DNA from: Candidatus Microbacterium colombiense
GTDB taxonomy: Bacteria > Actinomycetota > Actinomycetes > Actinomycetales > Microbacteriaceae
Reading direction: 5' to 3'
Assembly: GCA_029203165.1 (NCBI GenBank)
Contig: CP119308.1
Location: 558,001 to 622,000 of the forward strand
Length of the DNA: 64,000 nucleotides
The translations under genes were made by a program, and so were the position numbers. Below, piece by piece: positions 16,101-25,562 of the stretch (position 1 is the stretch's first letter; each line of letters opens with the position of its first letter). Under the pieces are notes generated by a model. The model was not told where the DNA came from, did not search any database, and was given only the letters and a program-made list of their open reading frames with translations.

Positions 16101-17815
16101 GCGGGCTCACACACGCTCAGGCTGAGGATCTCTTCGGCTGATGTGGTGTGACCGTCCTGATCGAGCAGTTCTTCGAGAGCCTGCCCCACCACGAACTTCG
16201 TCAGCACCTCGGGGGAGTAGTACGACGCCGAGGTCTGGCGTTCACGGCCGGACAGGCGGAAGACGAATTCGCCGTCTCGGTAGCGGCGCTGCATCCGCTC
16301 GTGGGTGATCGGATCCTCGGTCATCACGAAGTGCTGCTTCGCGATGTCGTGCGCCCGATCGATGGGCACGACCCACGAACCCTTCGACGAGTCGCCATCC
16401 TTCGCCACCTCGAACAGGTCGGTCTCGGCGAAGAAGCCGCTGTACGACATCAGGCCCTCGTACACAGCACCGAGCTGGTTGATGCCCAGGTCGGCGTATG
16501 AGATGAAGCCGCGGTCCCCGCCCTTCTTGGTCCGCTCCTCGCGAGTGAGCAGTAGCAGTGACAGCACGCGTTGCAGCGCCCCGTCGCCGAGACCTGCCTC
16601 ATCGATCAGCGCGACGGACTCCCGGCGGAACAGATCGGCGCTCAGCGGATGGAACTCGAGTCCCTCGGGGAGATCTGCCTCATCGATGGTGGTCGACTTC
16701 TCATGGCCGGCGTCGACGAGGCGGAACAGGGTGTTGAGCGACTCGTGCAGATGAGTGCGGTGGCGGGATTCCTCGCCGAGCTCGACGAGTACGAGCTCGC
16801 GCAACCGGTCGAGGCCGTACCCGAGGGCGTACTCGGGTGCACCGACGGGGAGCACGTGCAGTTCGGGCGACGCTTCGGCGAACAGCAGGAACAGCACGCG
16901 ATAGAGGTATCTCAGCGACTGCCGGGCGAGCGTGTTCGCCTCGCTGGCGGGCAGGGGGTCGAGGCCCTGAGTGGCACGGCGGCGCACCACCTCGTTCGCG
17001 ATGATCTCGATCGACTCCCGCACGCCGTCACGGAGGTCCTTCGATACCCCGACGGTGTGCTTGACGGAGTCGTCGAGCGTCTCGGTCCACCACAGGGTGC
17101 CGTCAACGTCGGGCGAGACCGATTCCGCTGCGAGCACGGCGACGGCGCGATCGAACTCGCCACCCCGCTTCTTCACCTCATTGCGGTCGAGCACGAGTTG
17201 CAGATCGACGGCGAGGTAGCGACCCTCGGCCCAGCGTTCGCGTTCGACGACGAGTGCCTTCGCTCCGCTGAGCACCACTGCGAACGCCGGTGCGTCTTCG
17301 CTCGTGAACAGCCACGAGAGAGCTCGCGCCACCGACACGACCTCATCGGTCTCGTCCTCCGGCACGAACGGCTCGAGCAGTGTCGGCCTGTTCTTCGACA
17401 GAAGGTCGACCACGTCAGCGACGGGGCGGGCGAAGACCACGGCGGCCGAGACCTCGGTGGCGTCCTTCGGCGCGAGCAGCGTGATCGGACCGCTCGTCTC
17501 GCGGCGCCAGCGAGCATCTTCGTATCCGAGGGCAGCGGCGAGCGGAGCGAGGATCTCGATGCGATGGCGGCCGAGATCGACCTCGGCCGCTCCATCGACG
17601 TCGCCGGACGTGTCGACGGCGGCGAGCTGGGAGGTGATCGTGCCCGCCGTCGCCGCGAGACGTGACCGCGGCGTCTTCTCTCCTGCGCTCTCGCGCTCGT
17701 CCCAATCCTTGCGGCGCGCGGTGACCCGGCCCTGGAAGGACTGCTTCGCAGACTCGGTGTTGAAGTAGTGCTCGCTGATCCAGTCCTCACCGACGATGAA
17801 CGCATCCGATGACAT
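13187..17815 (-). CDS. Class I N6-adenine DNA methyltransferase, DrmMI/PglX-like
   Basis: 1542 residues. SAM-binding motif I is PALGSGAFAIEAV near residue 568, and catalytic motif IV is NPPW near 948, which is the N6-adenine (or N4) amino-methylase signature. The gap between motifs is very long, as in Eco57I/PglX-type enzymes. The N-terminal ~450 residues may hold a nuclease-derived or specificity domain, but no clear PD-(D/E)XK triad was seen. The C-terminal third probably recognises the target sequence. GAGGAGG precedes the start, whose ATG shares bases with the SNF2 gene's TGA. Together with the SNF2 gene this is the drmD-drmMI pair of DISARM class 1. It presumably marks host DNA as self. 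Confidence 0.85.
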   Translation of the reverse strand: MSSDAFIVGEDWISEHYFNTESAKQSFQGRVTARRKDWDERESAGEKTPRSRLAATAGTITSQLAAVDTSGDVDGAAEVDLGRHRIEILAPLAAALGYEDARWRRETSGPITLLAPKDATEVSAAVVFARPVADVVDLLSKNRPTLLEPFVPEDETDEVVSVARALSWLFTSEDAPAFAVVLSGAKALVVERERWAEGRYLAVDLQLVLDRNEVKKRGGEFDRAVAVLAAESVSPDVDGTLWWTETLDDSVKHTVGVSKDLRDGVRESIEIIANEVVRRRATQGLDPLPASEANTLARQSLRYLYRVLFLLFAEASPELHVLPVGAPEYALGYGLDRLRELVLVELGEESRHRTHLHESLNTLFRLVDAGHEKSTTIDEADLPEGLEFHPLSADLFRRESVALIDEAGLGDGALQRVLSLLLLTREERTKKGGDRGFISYADLGINQLGAVYEGLMSYSGFFAETDLFEVAKDGDSSKGSWVVPIDRAHDIAKQHFVMTEDPITHERMQRRYRDGEFVFRLSGRERQTSASYYSPEVLTKFVVGQALEELLDQDGHTTSAEEILSLSVCEPALGSGAFAIEAVRQLADEYLSRREQEVGERIDPDERPRELQKAKAAIALHQVYGVDLNATAVELAEISLWLDTMVDGLQAPWFGLRLRRGNSLIGARRAVYSSQQVSDKAWLKDVPTDVPVTSLVDDMREGRIGSATSGRIHHFLLPAEGWGAAVDAKEGKELAPEAHAKLRGWRNEMRRKPSKKQLDRLLGLSHRVEVLWQFTLRRLEIAESQVRREVTLWNDPRDAHEPSSTITRDEIERFLEDPNGAYQRLRRVMDAWCTMWFWPLTDSLTDGATPPTFDEWLDGLTALLGVHAELKAPKRASEGAQTLGLPTNWRDLDVSEEVELGFAQVEKVNDVLQAHAWLRASERIADANGFFHWDLDFAGVFAQGGFDLQVGNPPWVRPDFDASASLAENDVWFALATKPSTEDFTQHRSAVIADVTASAAHVDDAVAAVSIRSYLSSVSNYPHLVGLRPDLYRCFMELTWGHLSPTGAVALIHPESHFTDAKAGRLREATYEHLRRHWQFVNELVLFEIDHHVTFGVHVYGPAREPRFQMATNLYHPETVIGSLRHNGDGAEPGIKNADGKWDLSAHSGRITVVDDEVLRSWHGLLEDESTSIRKTRMVYAVNRATAAVLAKLADAPRLEALGLEFSQGWNETTDFNKGFFAKSWGEVESWDQAILQGPHLFVGNPFYKSPNSSRRHNLDWSPVDLETLAPNAMPVTSYKPAKPRAEYDAAYTHWKPDRVPARRYFRFVWRCFVGSNSGERTLQGAIVPPGTAHVDAVFGAGSTSDLRSLALTAAIASSLIADLQVRTAGKKHVRAPQIKQLPAVVLAAAVDAIIVRILSLNALTSEYSEIWQTLLDEPWTPDRPLRRASDRRQAQVEIDAIVALSLGITADELCTIYRTQFAVLYGYDRNTYFYDANGRLVPNEVLKVWRQKGDEISQEERTATNASGNSYEHELPFVTLDREADMRQAYAHFETILQERS

Positions 17816-20709
17816 CAGGCCTCCTCAGGGACGACGACGAGCAGGGGGCGGGCGAGGTGTCGTGACGGGAGCATCGAGCGCGCCGTGCGTTCCTCGTCCT
17901 GCACCGCGGAGCGCCGACCCTTGAGATCCGCGCGCTGGACGAGGTCTCCCGACGTCTCGATCCATGACTCCACACGCTGCGACCACTCGTCGACGCGCCG
18001 TCGCGCGTCGGCCGCCGCGGCCTCGGTCGTCACCTCGAGATGTGCAACGGCTCGGTCCACCGCACGCGGGATGAGATCCTGCAGCGCCTCGACGTCATCG
18101 ATCGCACCCGCATTCGTGTGAGCCGAGGTGATGCCGAGGTCGGCGAGTGCCTCTCCGGCACTCGCATAGGGGTGGATCATCCCTCCGGCGACCGTCACGA
18201 AGCTCGTCGCGATCACCTGACCTCGGGCGTTGCTGAGGGTGCCGAGCAGAAGCACGGTCGGAACCGGCACGTCGCCGCGCACGACGAAGACCTCGTTGCG
18301 ACCGAGCTTGGCGAGCACACGGTCACCCGCCCAGTCGAGCACGGGATGCAGCGGCCCGAGGTAGTGCGTGTCCGGCCACAGGCTCTGTCGCTCCGCCGTG
18401 TCACGCGCGTCCTTGAGGGAGGCCTTGGCCCGGGTCTCGGTGGTCGCGAGTTTCATGTCGCCGAGCACCCTGCGCTCCTGCAGATAGCTCTGCGGCAGGA
18501 CGGTCAGCCGTTGCTTGAGGTCGTCGGTCGGGCTGAGCTCGACCATGCCGTACCCGGAGTGGACCTTCCAGTCCACGCCGCCCGCGCCGAGATTCTCGGC
18601 AGGTGTCTCGAACACCTCATGTAGGGCCGACTGCAGGTAGTCGGCATCCGACTCGAAGAGGCCCGTCGTACCACCGTCCTCGACGGTGGTGGGCACCGCG
18701 GTGGGCGTCGACTCGGAATATCCCTGCAGGAAAGCTCGCCATGGATCGTCCGAGTCGCCCGTGACGTCGGAGACTCCCGGGACGACTTCCTCGATCGAGT
18801 TCCCCTTGATCAGCGCCTGTTCTATCGCCTTCTCCTCGGCGGCGACGCTGTACGCCCCCATGAGTATCGCCGCATCGCCGAGCGCGCCGTGAGCCTCGTT
18901 CTCGCGCTCGACGAGACGCTGCAGCACACGCATGTCGCCCGAGAATCGCTGGTTCGACGGGCTCAGCAGCAGCGTGGTGATCTGCGGTGGATGCTGCTGG
19001 CCGTATCGGTCGATGCGGCCGTTGCGCTGCTCGATGCGGATGAGACTCCAGGGGATGTCGAAGTGGACCAGTTCATGACACTGCGAGTGCAGGTTCACTC
19101 CCTCTGACGCGATGTCGCCGGTGATCAGCACGCGGATCGGCGAGGACGACTGCTTGAACGATTCGACCACGCCCTGCTGATCGACATCGGACAGACCGCC
19201 GTGCAGGATCTCGACCTGCTCGTCCTTGAGCTTGAGCTCTTCGCGGAGGCGGGATCGCAACCAGTGGAGCGTCGCGACCCGTTCCGAGAAGATGACCACT
19301 CGTTCGGCCGAACCGCGCGCGATGCCGATCTGCTTGAGGTACGTGACGAGCTTCGTCAGCTTGGCCGACTCGCCCTCGGTGCTGTCCCTCGCCAGGGATT
19401 CCAGCCGTCGGAGTGCCTCGAGTTCGCGGTCCTGCTCGAGCGTGCGTGTGTCGCCGAGGGTCCGGATGCGGTTGCGCACGGACTCGAGCAGAGCCGGTGG
19501 GCTCGACAGGTACGCCTTCGCGAGAGTCCAGGGGAACAGCCCCTTGCTGTCACCCGAATACGGGCTGCTCACCTGCGGGTAGAGCCAGACCTCGGCGAGC
19601 TCGTCGGCGACGGCATCCTCTGCAGGTGAGGCTGCGACGACCAGATGCTGCAGCTCCTTGCGTTCCGCCCACTGATCGCCGACCTCACGCTTGACCTCGT
19701 CGGAATAGCGGTGGCGTCGGATCACGAGACGATCGAGTGCCTGCGGATCCACGTCGCCGTCCGGCGACACCGCGGTCGGCTCGAGCAGGCGGATCAGTTC
19801 GGCGAACGATTCCTTGCGGCCGTTGTGCGGGGTCGCCGACGCGAGGATCAGGGCCTCGGTGTTCGGGGCGAGCACGCGGGCGAGGGCGTTGTTCTTGGTG
19901 ACGCCGGTGAGGTTGTGCGACTCGTCGATGACGACGGCATCCCATTGCTGCCGGCGCAGGTGGTTCAGGTAGCGATCCTGTTTGAGGGTGTCGACCGAGA
20001 TGATCACGCGCTTATAGAGGCTGAACGGGTTGCGCGTGGCGGGCAGCTTCTGTCGTACCCGCTGGATGCCCACGGAGTCGAGGCGCACGAACGGCAGCGC
20101 GAAGCGGGTCCACATCTCGAACTGCATCTGCTCTAGCACGTGCTTCGGCGTGACGATCAGGATGCGCTCGCCGCGTCCACGGCGCACGAGCTCGGAGAGG
20201 ATCATCCCGATCTCGATCGTCTTGCCGAGGCCCACCGTGTCGGCGAGGAGCACGCGGGGGCGGAGCTGTTCCGAACTCAGCGCCTTGCGCACGGCGCTGC
20301 GCTGGTAGCCGAGCGTGTCCGTGAGCATCTGCGTCGACACGGAGAGGCCGCCTTCGCCGAGGGGCAACGGAGTGCGGCGAAGCGTGGATTCGAGCCACAG
20401 ACGGGTGCTCCGGTGCCCGGGGGACGTGTCGGACCGCAGCCGTGCGGCTCGCGGATCGAGCGGCACGATGTCGTCGAGGCCTTCGTAGAACGCGGCTCGG
20501 GTGTCACGGACGAGCTCGGAGATACCGGTGACCTCGACCAGCAGACCGTCCTGCGTCGGGTCGACGTTGGTCACGAGCCAGTCGGCATCGCGGACGGTGA
20601 CGATCGAGCCAGGGGCCACGTTCAGCGGAGGGCGACTGGTCTCGTGCTGCTGCATCGTCACGCCGGTGGCTCCGTTCCCCCTGGACGCCGTCGAGCGTTC
20701 CTCTGTCAT
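17815..20709 (-). CDS. drmD: SNF2-family helicase, DISARM DrmD-like
   Basis: 964 residues. The SNF2 core has Walker A DTVGLGKT near residue 156, a DESH box (VVIDESHNLTG), SATPHNG, and in the second lobe GDIASEGVNL plus IEQRNGRIDRYGQ, the typical SNF2 motif VI. An N-terminal ~100-residue domain precedes the core and a C-terminal region (~650-964) is specific to the subfamily. The size and the immediately following adenine methylase match DrmD of class 1 DISARM. First gene of the leftward operon. ATG at 20709 is used; a second ATG 18 codons downstream is possible. Confidence 0.8.
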   Translation of the reverse strand: MTEERSTASRGNGATGVTMQQHETSRPPLNVAPGSIVTVRDADWLVTNVDPTQDGLLVEVTGISELVRDTRAAFYEGLDDIVPLDPRAARLRSDTSPGHRSTRLWLESTLRRTPLPLGEGGLSVSTQMLTDTLGYQRSAVRKALSSEQLRPRVLLADTVGLGKTIEIGMILSELVRRGRGERILIVTPKHVLEQMQFEMWTRFALPFVRLDSVGIQRVRQKLPATRNPFSLYKRVIISVDTLKQDRYLNHLRRQQWDAVVIDESHNLTGVTKNNALARVLAPNTEALILASATPHNGRKESFAELIRLLEPTAVSPDGDVDPQALDRLVIRRHRYSDEVKREVGDQWAERKELQHLVVAASPAEDAVADELAEVWLYPQVSSPYSGDSKGLFPWTLAKAYLSSPPALLESVRNRIRTLGDTRTLEQDRELEALRRLESLARDSTEGESAKLTKLVTYLKQIGIARGSAERVVIFSERVATLHWLRSRLREELKLKDEQVEILHGGLSDVDQQGVVESFKQSSSPIRVLITGDIASEGVNLHSQCHELVHFDIPWSLIRIEQRNGRIDRYGQQHPPQITTLLLSPSNQRFSGDMRVLQRLVERENEAHGALGDAAILMGAYSVAAEEKAIEQALIKGNSIEEVVPGVSDVTGDSDDPWRAFLQGYSESTPTAVPTTVEDGGTTGLFESDADYLQSALHEVFETPAENLGAGGVDWKVHSGYGMVELSPTDDLKQRLTVLPQSYLQERRVLGDMKLATTETRAKASLKDARDTAERQSLWPDTHYLGPLHPVLDWAGDRVLAKLGRNEVFVVRGDVPVPTVLLLGTLSNARGQVIATSFVTVAGGMIHPYASAGEALADLGITSAHTNAGAIDDVEALQDLIPRAVDRAVAHLEVTTEAAAADARRRVDEWSQRVESWIETSGDLVQRADLKGRRSAVQDEERTARSMLPSRHLARPLLVVVPEEA

Positions 20710-20927
20710 CGTATCGATCCGAGGCGCCGCCGATATGTTCGCGCGAATTTATCCACTCGACGGATTGTCCTGGCCCGGCTTCACTTCCCGTACGCCTCGT
20801 TCTCCCATATTGTGCCCATGGGGGAAGTCGTACGACACGGAATGTCTGAGGTTCTCCGTAATGTCACTCGGCTGAGCACTCGCCTCGGCGCGGACACCGT
20901 CCGTAGATTCGAGGAGAGAGGTTCGAG
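20710..20927. promoter_or_regulatory. Divergent promoter region of the defence operons
   Basis: This 218-bp gap separates the two divergent operons. It contains an AT-rich patch near 20744-20756 (GAATTTATCC) and a second around 20804-20811 (CATATTGT), candidates for leftward and rightward -10 regions. Neither has a convincing -35 box at the right spacing. No clear palindromic operator was seen and no regulator gene is nearby, so control of the island cannot be read directly. Confidence 0.4.
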
Positions 20928-23900
20928 ATGAGCTGGCCGGAGCTTATGGATCCTGCATTGCAGGAGTGCATCACGGAGAGGCAGTCGAAGGCGCTGCAGA
21001 CGTACGAGGTCGATCACGACCTCCTGATCGAACACGTGCGGCAGGAGGACAGCTTCCGATCCGGCGGGTACGGAACGAGGCAGATCCCCGAGCTGCTGCA
21101 GAACGCTGTCGACGCCCTGAGCACGGGCGGTGTCACCGGCATGGTGGAGCTCCGCCTGGCCGACGGCGCCCTTTACTGCGCGAACGAGGGGGCGCCGTTC
21201 GCCGCCGAGGGGCTCACCGCGGTGACTTATGCCTTCCTGAGTTCGAAGCGCGGCGACGAGATCGGACGGTTCGGGCTCGGATTCAAGTCGGTGCTCGGCG
21301 TGAGTGATCGTCCCCAGATCTACAGTCGCTCGGTCAGCTTCGCCTTCAACGCACCTGAGACGTCCGAACTCTTCGCCGGCATCCCGTCGGACGGCGGTCG
21401 CTACCCGCTGCTGCGCGTACCGAGTGTGGTCGACGTCGACGAAGCGCGGCGTGAGGACCAGAACCTCGCGGAGATGATGGGGTGGGCGACGACCATCGTG
21501 AAGCTGCCGCTCACGCGTGAGGGGGGTCGGCTTCGTGAGGAACTCAACGCCTTCTCGCCCGAGTCCCTCCTCTTCTTCAAGGGCCTCGATCGCCTTCGAA
21601 TCACGATGCAGGACCGTCCCGGTACCGCCGCCGTCTCGCGGGATTTCCGCCGAGAGGGCGATCAGGACGACGGCCAGGTCGTGATCGTCGATCCCGAGGG
21701 TGTCCGCAGCCGCTGGCTCTATTCGGAGCGGGAGTACACCCCGACCATCGACGTCGCATCGACACTCTCGGCGACGGCGTTGCGGCAGTCGATGACCATC
21801 GCCTACGCGGTCAAGCCTGAGGGGCGCGCGAGTCCGGGGCAACTCTGGGCCTGGTTCCCGCTGCGCGATCAGACCACCGCGAGCGGTATCTTCAACGCTC
21901 CCTGGCAGGTGAACGACGATCGCACCTCGCTGATCGTCGCGTCGAAGCTGAACGCAGCCATGCTCGAGGTTGGAGCAGAGCTGTTCCTCGACGTGGTGGC
22001 GCGCGCTTCGACGGCCGATGACCCGGGCGCGCACCTCGATCTCTTCCCCGCACGCGGACGAGAGAGCCGTAGCGCGGCGGACGGTTTTCTGTCCGCCGAG
22101 ATCCCGAAGCGGGCGAGGACCCGCGCGCTGATCCCCGATGTCGCAGGAGCACTCAAGGTTCCCCCCTATTTCAGCGGTGTCCCGGATCTGGTCAAGAGCC
22201 CGCTCACAGTCAGTGCGGCTGAGATCTGGCAGGAACGAGCTCCGCGGGCGACCATGCCGCACGCCAGGTGCTTCTCGACGCCGGCGCGTCGGAATCGTCT
22301 TCGGTCACTGCTCGGTGGCGATGAGGAGGAACGTAGCCCGCAGGAGTCAGGCGTCGCCGCGTGGCTGGCGGAACTCGTCGCTGATGAGAGCTCCGAGGGA
22401 GCGGAAGGTGCGCTCCGGATCCTCGTCGAGCTCGCGGCGAACGCCCGGCCGACGTACGATCTGGCGCTCTCGGCGCGCGTCGTCCCGGTGGAGAGCGGCG
22501 GATGGGTGCGCGCGAATCAGACCGACACCGTCCTGCTCCCGGTCCCGGGGGCCATCGTGCCTGACGGTGTGGAACTCGTCCGCTCTGACGTCGCCGACGC
22601 TTCCCGCGATCTGCTCCGGCAGCTGCAGTTCCGCGGGATCACGGTCGATGAGGCGGCTTCAGCCCTCGCGGCGTCGGCGACAGGCCGATGGAGCGAAGCC
22701 GAGTGGGGGCATCTCTGGGCGACGCTGAACACCGCGACGCCGCACGTCGCAGTCCGCGCCGTGCAGGGGATACGTGAGCGCGGTGTCCGCATCCTCATTC
22801 GCACGGAGGCCGGCACCTGGCGCTCCGCATCGGACCTCGTCGCCGACGGGTCGATCGCACGTGACATCCCGACGCGTCAGATCGACGTATCGACCGTACC
22901 GAACATCGCTCTGCGAACGGCAGCGGGAGCATTCACCGCTCCTGAGCGCGATCTCGAGCTCGGGAACGACCGCCTGCGCGGCGACTACGTCGCGGCGATC
23001 GAGGACGTCGCACGTCGCTACCTCGCGGCCAATGGCCTGGCAGCCTCGACCATCACCGTCCCCGACATGCGTGGCGTCGGACCGTTGGATCTGCTGGTGG
23101 ACGACCTCAGCGAGCAGGACCGGGTCACCTGGACGCACGCGATCCTCGCGAGGATGGGCAACACGCAGTTCGTCCTCGACGTGCCGCTCCGTGGTCGCAG
23201 GGCCGAGATCATGGTCTCGACGATGGAGTGGTGGGCGGTGCGCAGCCGCGGTCTCATCCAGACCTCTGCCGGCGCTCGGAGGCCCGATTCCGCGGTCTCG
23301 GGATCGCTGCGCAAGTTCGCGGCCTTCCTTCCCGTGGCGTCCCACGATGTCGTCGCCGGACTGCCGCTTCCGAAGGACCTCGCGGCGGTTCCGGTGAGCA
23401 TGCTCGAGGATTTCCTCTCCCGCGGTGACTATCCGCTCCACCACTCGCAGGAGTTCGCTGAGCTGATCCAGGAGTGCGCGCGACGGTCCGACGTCGGAGT
23501 CCCCGAGCACGTGCCCGCGGTGATCAACGGGTCGGTCCTGCTCACCCCACGCAACGAGGTCGCGATCGTCGTCGACGGCGTCGGGATCGCCGACCTCGAA
23601 GAAGCCGGCGTCGCGTACATCCCCGCTACGACGGGCGATCCGCGCCTGGCCGAGCGGTGGGGACTGATCTCCGCCGAGGATGCACTGCACCAGTCAGTCG
23701 AGATCGTGGGGGTGACCGAGGCGATCCCGCTGCTCGACATCCATCCGAGCCTGCAGAGCCATGTGCTGGCTCCCCTGGGCCGAGCGACCGTCACACGGGC
23801 GGCATCGATCCACCGCGTGCTCCAGAGCTCTCGGGGCACGCGGAAGAAGAGGCTCAAGGCGACGCACCAGGATCGTGCCGTGACCGTCGACGCGTCGCTC

Positions 23901-25562
23901 GAGATCGACGATGCGCTCGCCGTTGTCTCCGTCGAATTGGAACTCGGACTCACGGCGGACGACGTGCGCACGGTGTTGCGCGACGACGAGCGCCTTCGGC
24001 AGAGCGAACTGATCGCTTCGGCGCGCGCGGCCCGCAACGACGAGCTGCGCCTTCTCATCCTCGCGGGGGCAGATGCGCTGAGGACCAATCTTCCGGATGG
24101 ACTCCTGACCGCCGTCGAGTCCAACACCGGGACCCTCGACGACCGAGGAGTCGCAGAGTTGTTCGTCAGAGTGCACGGTCACGACTCCGTCCGGGAGCTG
24201 CGGGACGTCCTGCGTCGACGGGGTGTCCCCGTCCCCGAGCGCTGGGACGGTTCACCGCCTGCGCTGGCAGCAGTGAAGAACCTCGGGTTCGACACCTCCT
24301 ACGCGGGCAGCCGGGAGAAGAAGCCGTCCGCCGTCAGTCACATCCAGGGCAAGCTCACACTGAATCCGCTGCACGGCTACCAACGTGAAGTGGCGGACAA
24401 GATCGGGTCGCTGATCTCGTCCGACGATCCGGCGGGCCGACGGGGCCTCCTCTATCTGCCGACCGGTGCGGGCAAGACCCGCGTGACGGTGGAGGCGCTC
24501 GTCAAACTCATGAAGTCCGGCGAGATCGAGTCGCCCGTGCTGTGGATCGCGCAGAGCGAGGAACTCTGCGAGCAGGCGATCCACTCGTTCTCGGAGGTCT
24601 GGCGTGCGTTCGGCGACGAACGCGCACTCGACGTGAGCCGGTTCTGGAGTGGTTACGAACTGGACGAGTCCGATGAGGAACTCCACGTGGTCGTCGCGAT
24701 CGACGCGACTCTCGGCCGCCGTCTGGGTGAACCGCAGTACGCGTGGCTCACGACGCCGGGGATCGTGGTGATCGACGAGGCCCACACGGCGTTGTCGAAG
24801 ACCTACACCGACATCCTGCGGCACCTCGGACTGACAGCGCACAGAACCGATCGCCCCCTGCTCGGCCTCACCGCGACTCCCTTCCGCGGCCGCAACGACG
24901 AGATCAACCGCCTGTTCGCCCAGCGATTCGGCGAGAACCGTCTGGAGTCCCTCGATCCCGAAGATCCGATCGCACAACTCCGATCATGGAACGTCCTCTC
25001 CGAGGTCGACTACCACGTGCTCGACGGCGTCAAAGTCGGGGTTGGACAGCAGGACGACGAGTTCCGGAGGATGAAGGAGGTCAGTCCCGGAATGCTCGCA
25101 GCGATCGGCCAGGACATGCAGCGCACCTTGACCGTCGTGAGGCACATCAAGGAGCAGGACAAGACATGGCCGATCCTGGTGTTCGCCGCATCCGTCGCGT
25201 CCGCCCACACGATCGCGGCTCTACTCCGGCTGGAAGGAGTGCGAGCGGACTCCGTCGACGGGAGCATGCGCCGACAGCATCGCCGGCGCGTGGTGGATCA
25301 GTTCAAGTCAGGACAGACGCAGGTGCTGGTCAATTGCGATCTGCTCACCCAGGGGTTCGACGCCCCGATGGTGCGAGCCCTCTACATCGCGCGCCCGACT
25401 TTCAGCCCGAATCGGTACCTACAGATGGTCGGCCGTGGACTCCGCGGACCGGCCAATGGCGGCACCGATCGGTGCCTGATCGTCAATGTCGAGGACACCT
25501 TCGAGCAGTTCGGTGAAGACCTCGCCTACAACGAATTCGACTACCTCTGGAGCAAAGCATGA
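20928..25562 (+). CDS. GHKL (sacsin/Hsp90-like) ATPase fused to SF2 helicase
   Basis: 1544 residues. The N-terminus has the GHKL nucleotide-binding motifs: ELLQNAVDA near residue 55 (the N-box as in sacsin-type ATPases), then EIGRFGLGFKSV near 113. A long middle region (about 300-1150) has no recognised domain. The C-terminus is a complete SF2 helicase: Walker A LPTGAGKT near 1178, DEAH near 1282, TATPFRG near 1314, and QMVGRGLRG near 1498. GGAGAGAGG lies before the ATG. It opens the rightward operon and its stop overlaps the DrmA-like start (ATGA). GHKL ATPases act as clamps or gates in other systems; here it may control a helicase, which is inference. Confidence 0.85.
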   Translation: MSWPELMDPALQECITERQSKALQTYEVDHDLLIEHVRQEDSFRSGGYGTRQIPELLQNAVDALSTGGVTGMVELRLADGALYCANEGAPFAAEGLTAVTYAFLSSKRGDEIGRFGLGFKSVLGVSDRPQIYSRSVSFAFNAPETSELFAGIPSDGGRYPLLRVPSVVDVDEARREDQNLAEMMGWATTIVKLPLTREGGRLREELNAFSPESLLFFKGLDRLRITMQDRPGTAAVSRDFRREGDQDDGQVVIVDPEGVRSRWLYSEREYTPTIDVASTLSATALRQSMTIAYAVKPEGRASPGQLWAWFPLRDQTTASGIFNAPWQVNDDRTSLIVASKLNAAMLEVGAELFLDVVARASTADDPGAHLDLFPARGRESRSAADGFLSAEIPKRARTRALIPDVAGALKVPPYFSGVPDLVKSPLTVSAAEIWQERAPRATMPHARCFSTPARRNRLRSLLGGDEEERSPQESGVAAWLAELVADESSEGAEGALRILVELAANARPTYDLALSARVVPVESGGWVRANQTDTVLLPVPGAIVPDGVELVRSDVADASRDLLRQLQFRGITVDEAASALAASATGRWSEAEWGHLWATLNTATPHVAVRAVQGIRERGVRILIRTEAGTWRSASDLVADGSIARDIPTRQIDVSTVPNIALRTAAGAFTAPERDLELGNDRLRGDYVAAIEDVARRYLAANGLAASTITVPDMRGVGPLDLLVDDLSEQDRVTWTHAILARMGNTQFVLDVPLRGRRAEIMVSTMEWWAVRSRGLIQTSAGARRPDSAVSGSLRKFAAFLPVASHDVVAGLPLPKDLAAVPVSMLEDFLSRGDYPLHHSQEFAELIQECARRSDVGVPEHVPAVINGSVLLTPRNEVAIVVDGVGIADLEEAGVAYIPATTGDPRLAERWGLISAEDALHQSVEIVGVTEAIPLLDIHPSLQSHVLAPLGRATVTRAASIHRVLQSSRGTRKKRLKATHQDRAVTVDASLEIDDALAVVSVELELGLTADDVRTVLRDDERLRQSELIASARAARNDELRLLILAGADALRTNLPDGLLTAVESNTGTLDDRGVAELFVRVHGHDSVRELRDVLRRRGVPVPERWDGSPPALAAVKNLGFDTSYAGSREKKPSAVSHIQGKLTLNPLHGYQREVADKIGSLISSDDPAGRRGLLYLPTGAGKTRVTVEALVKLMKSGEIESPVLWIAQSEELCEQAIHSFSEVWRAFGDERALDVSRFWSGYELDESDEELHVVVAIDATLGRRLGEPQYAWLTTPGIVVIDEAHTALSKTYTDILRHLGLTAHRTDRPLLGLTATPFRGRNDEINRLFAQRFGENRLESLDPEDPIAQLRSWNVLSEVDYHVLDGVKVGVGQQDDEFRRMKEVSPGMLAAIGQDMQRTLTVVRHIKEQDKTWPILVFAASVASAHTIAALLRLEGVRADSVDGSMRRQHRRRVVDQFKSGQTQVLVNCDLLTQGFDAPMVRALYIARPTFSPNRYLQMVGRGLRGPANGGTDRCLIVNVEDTFEQFGEDLAYNEFDYLWSKA

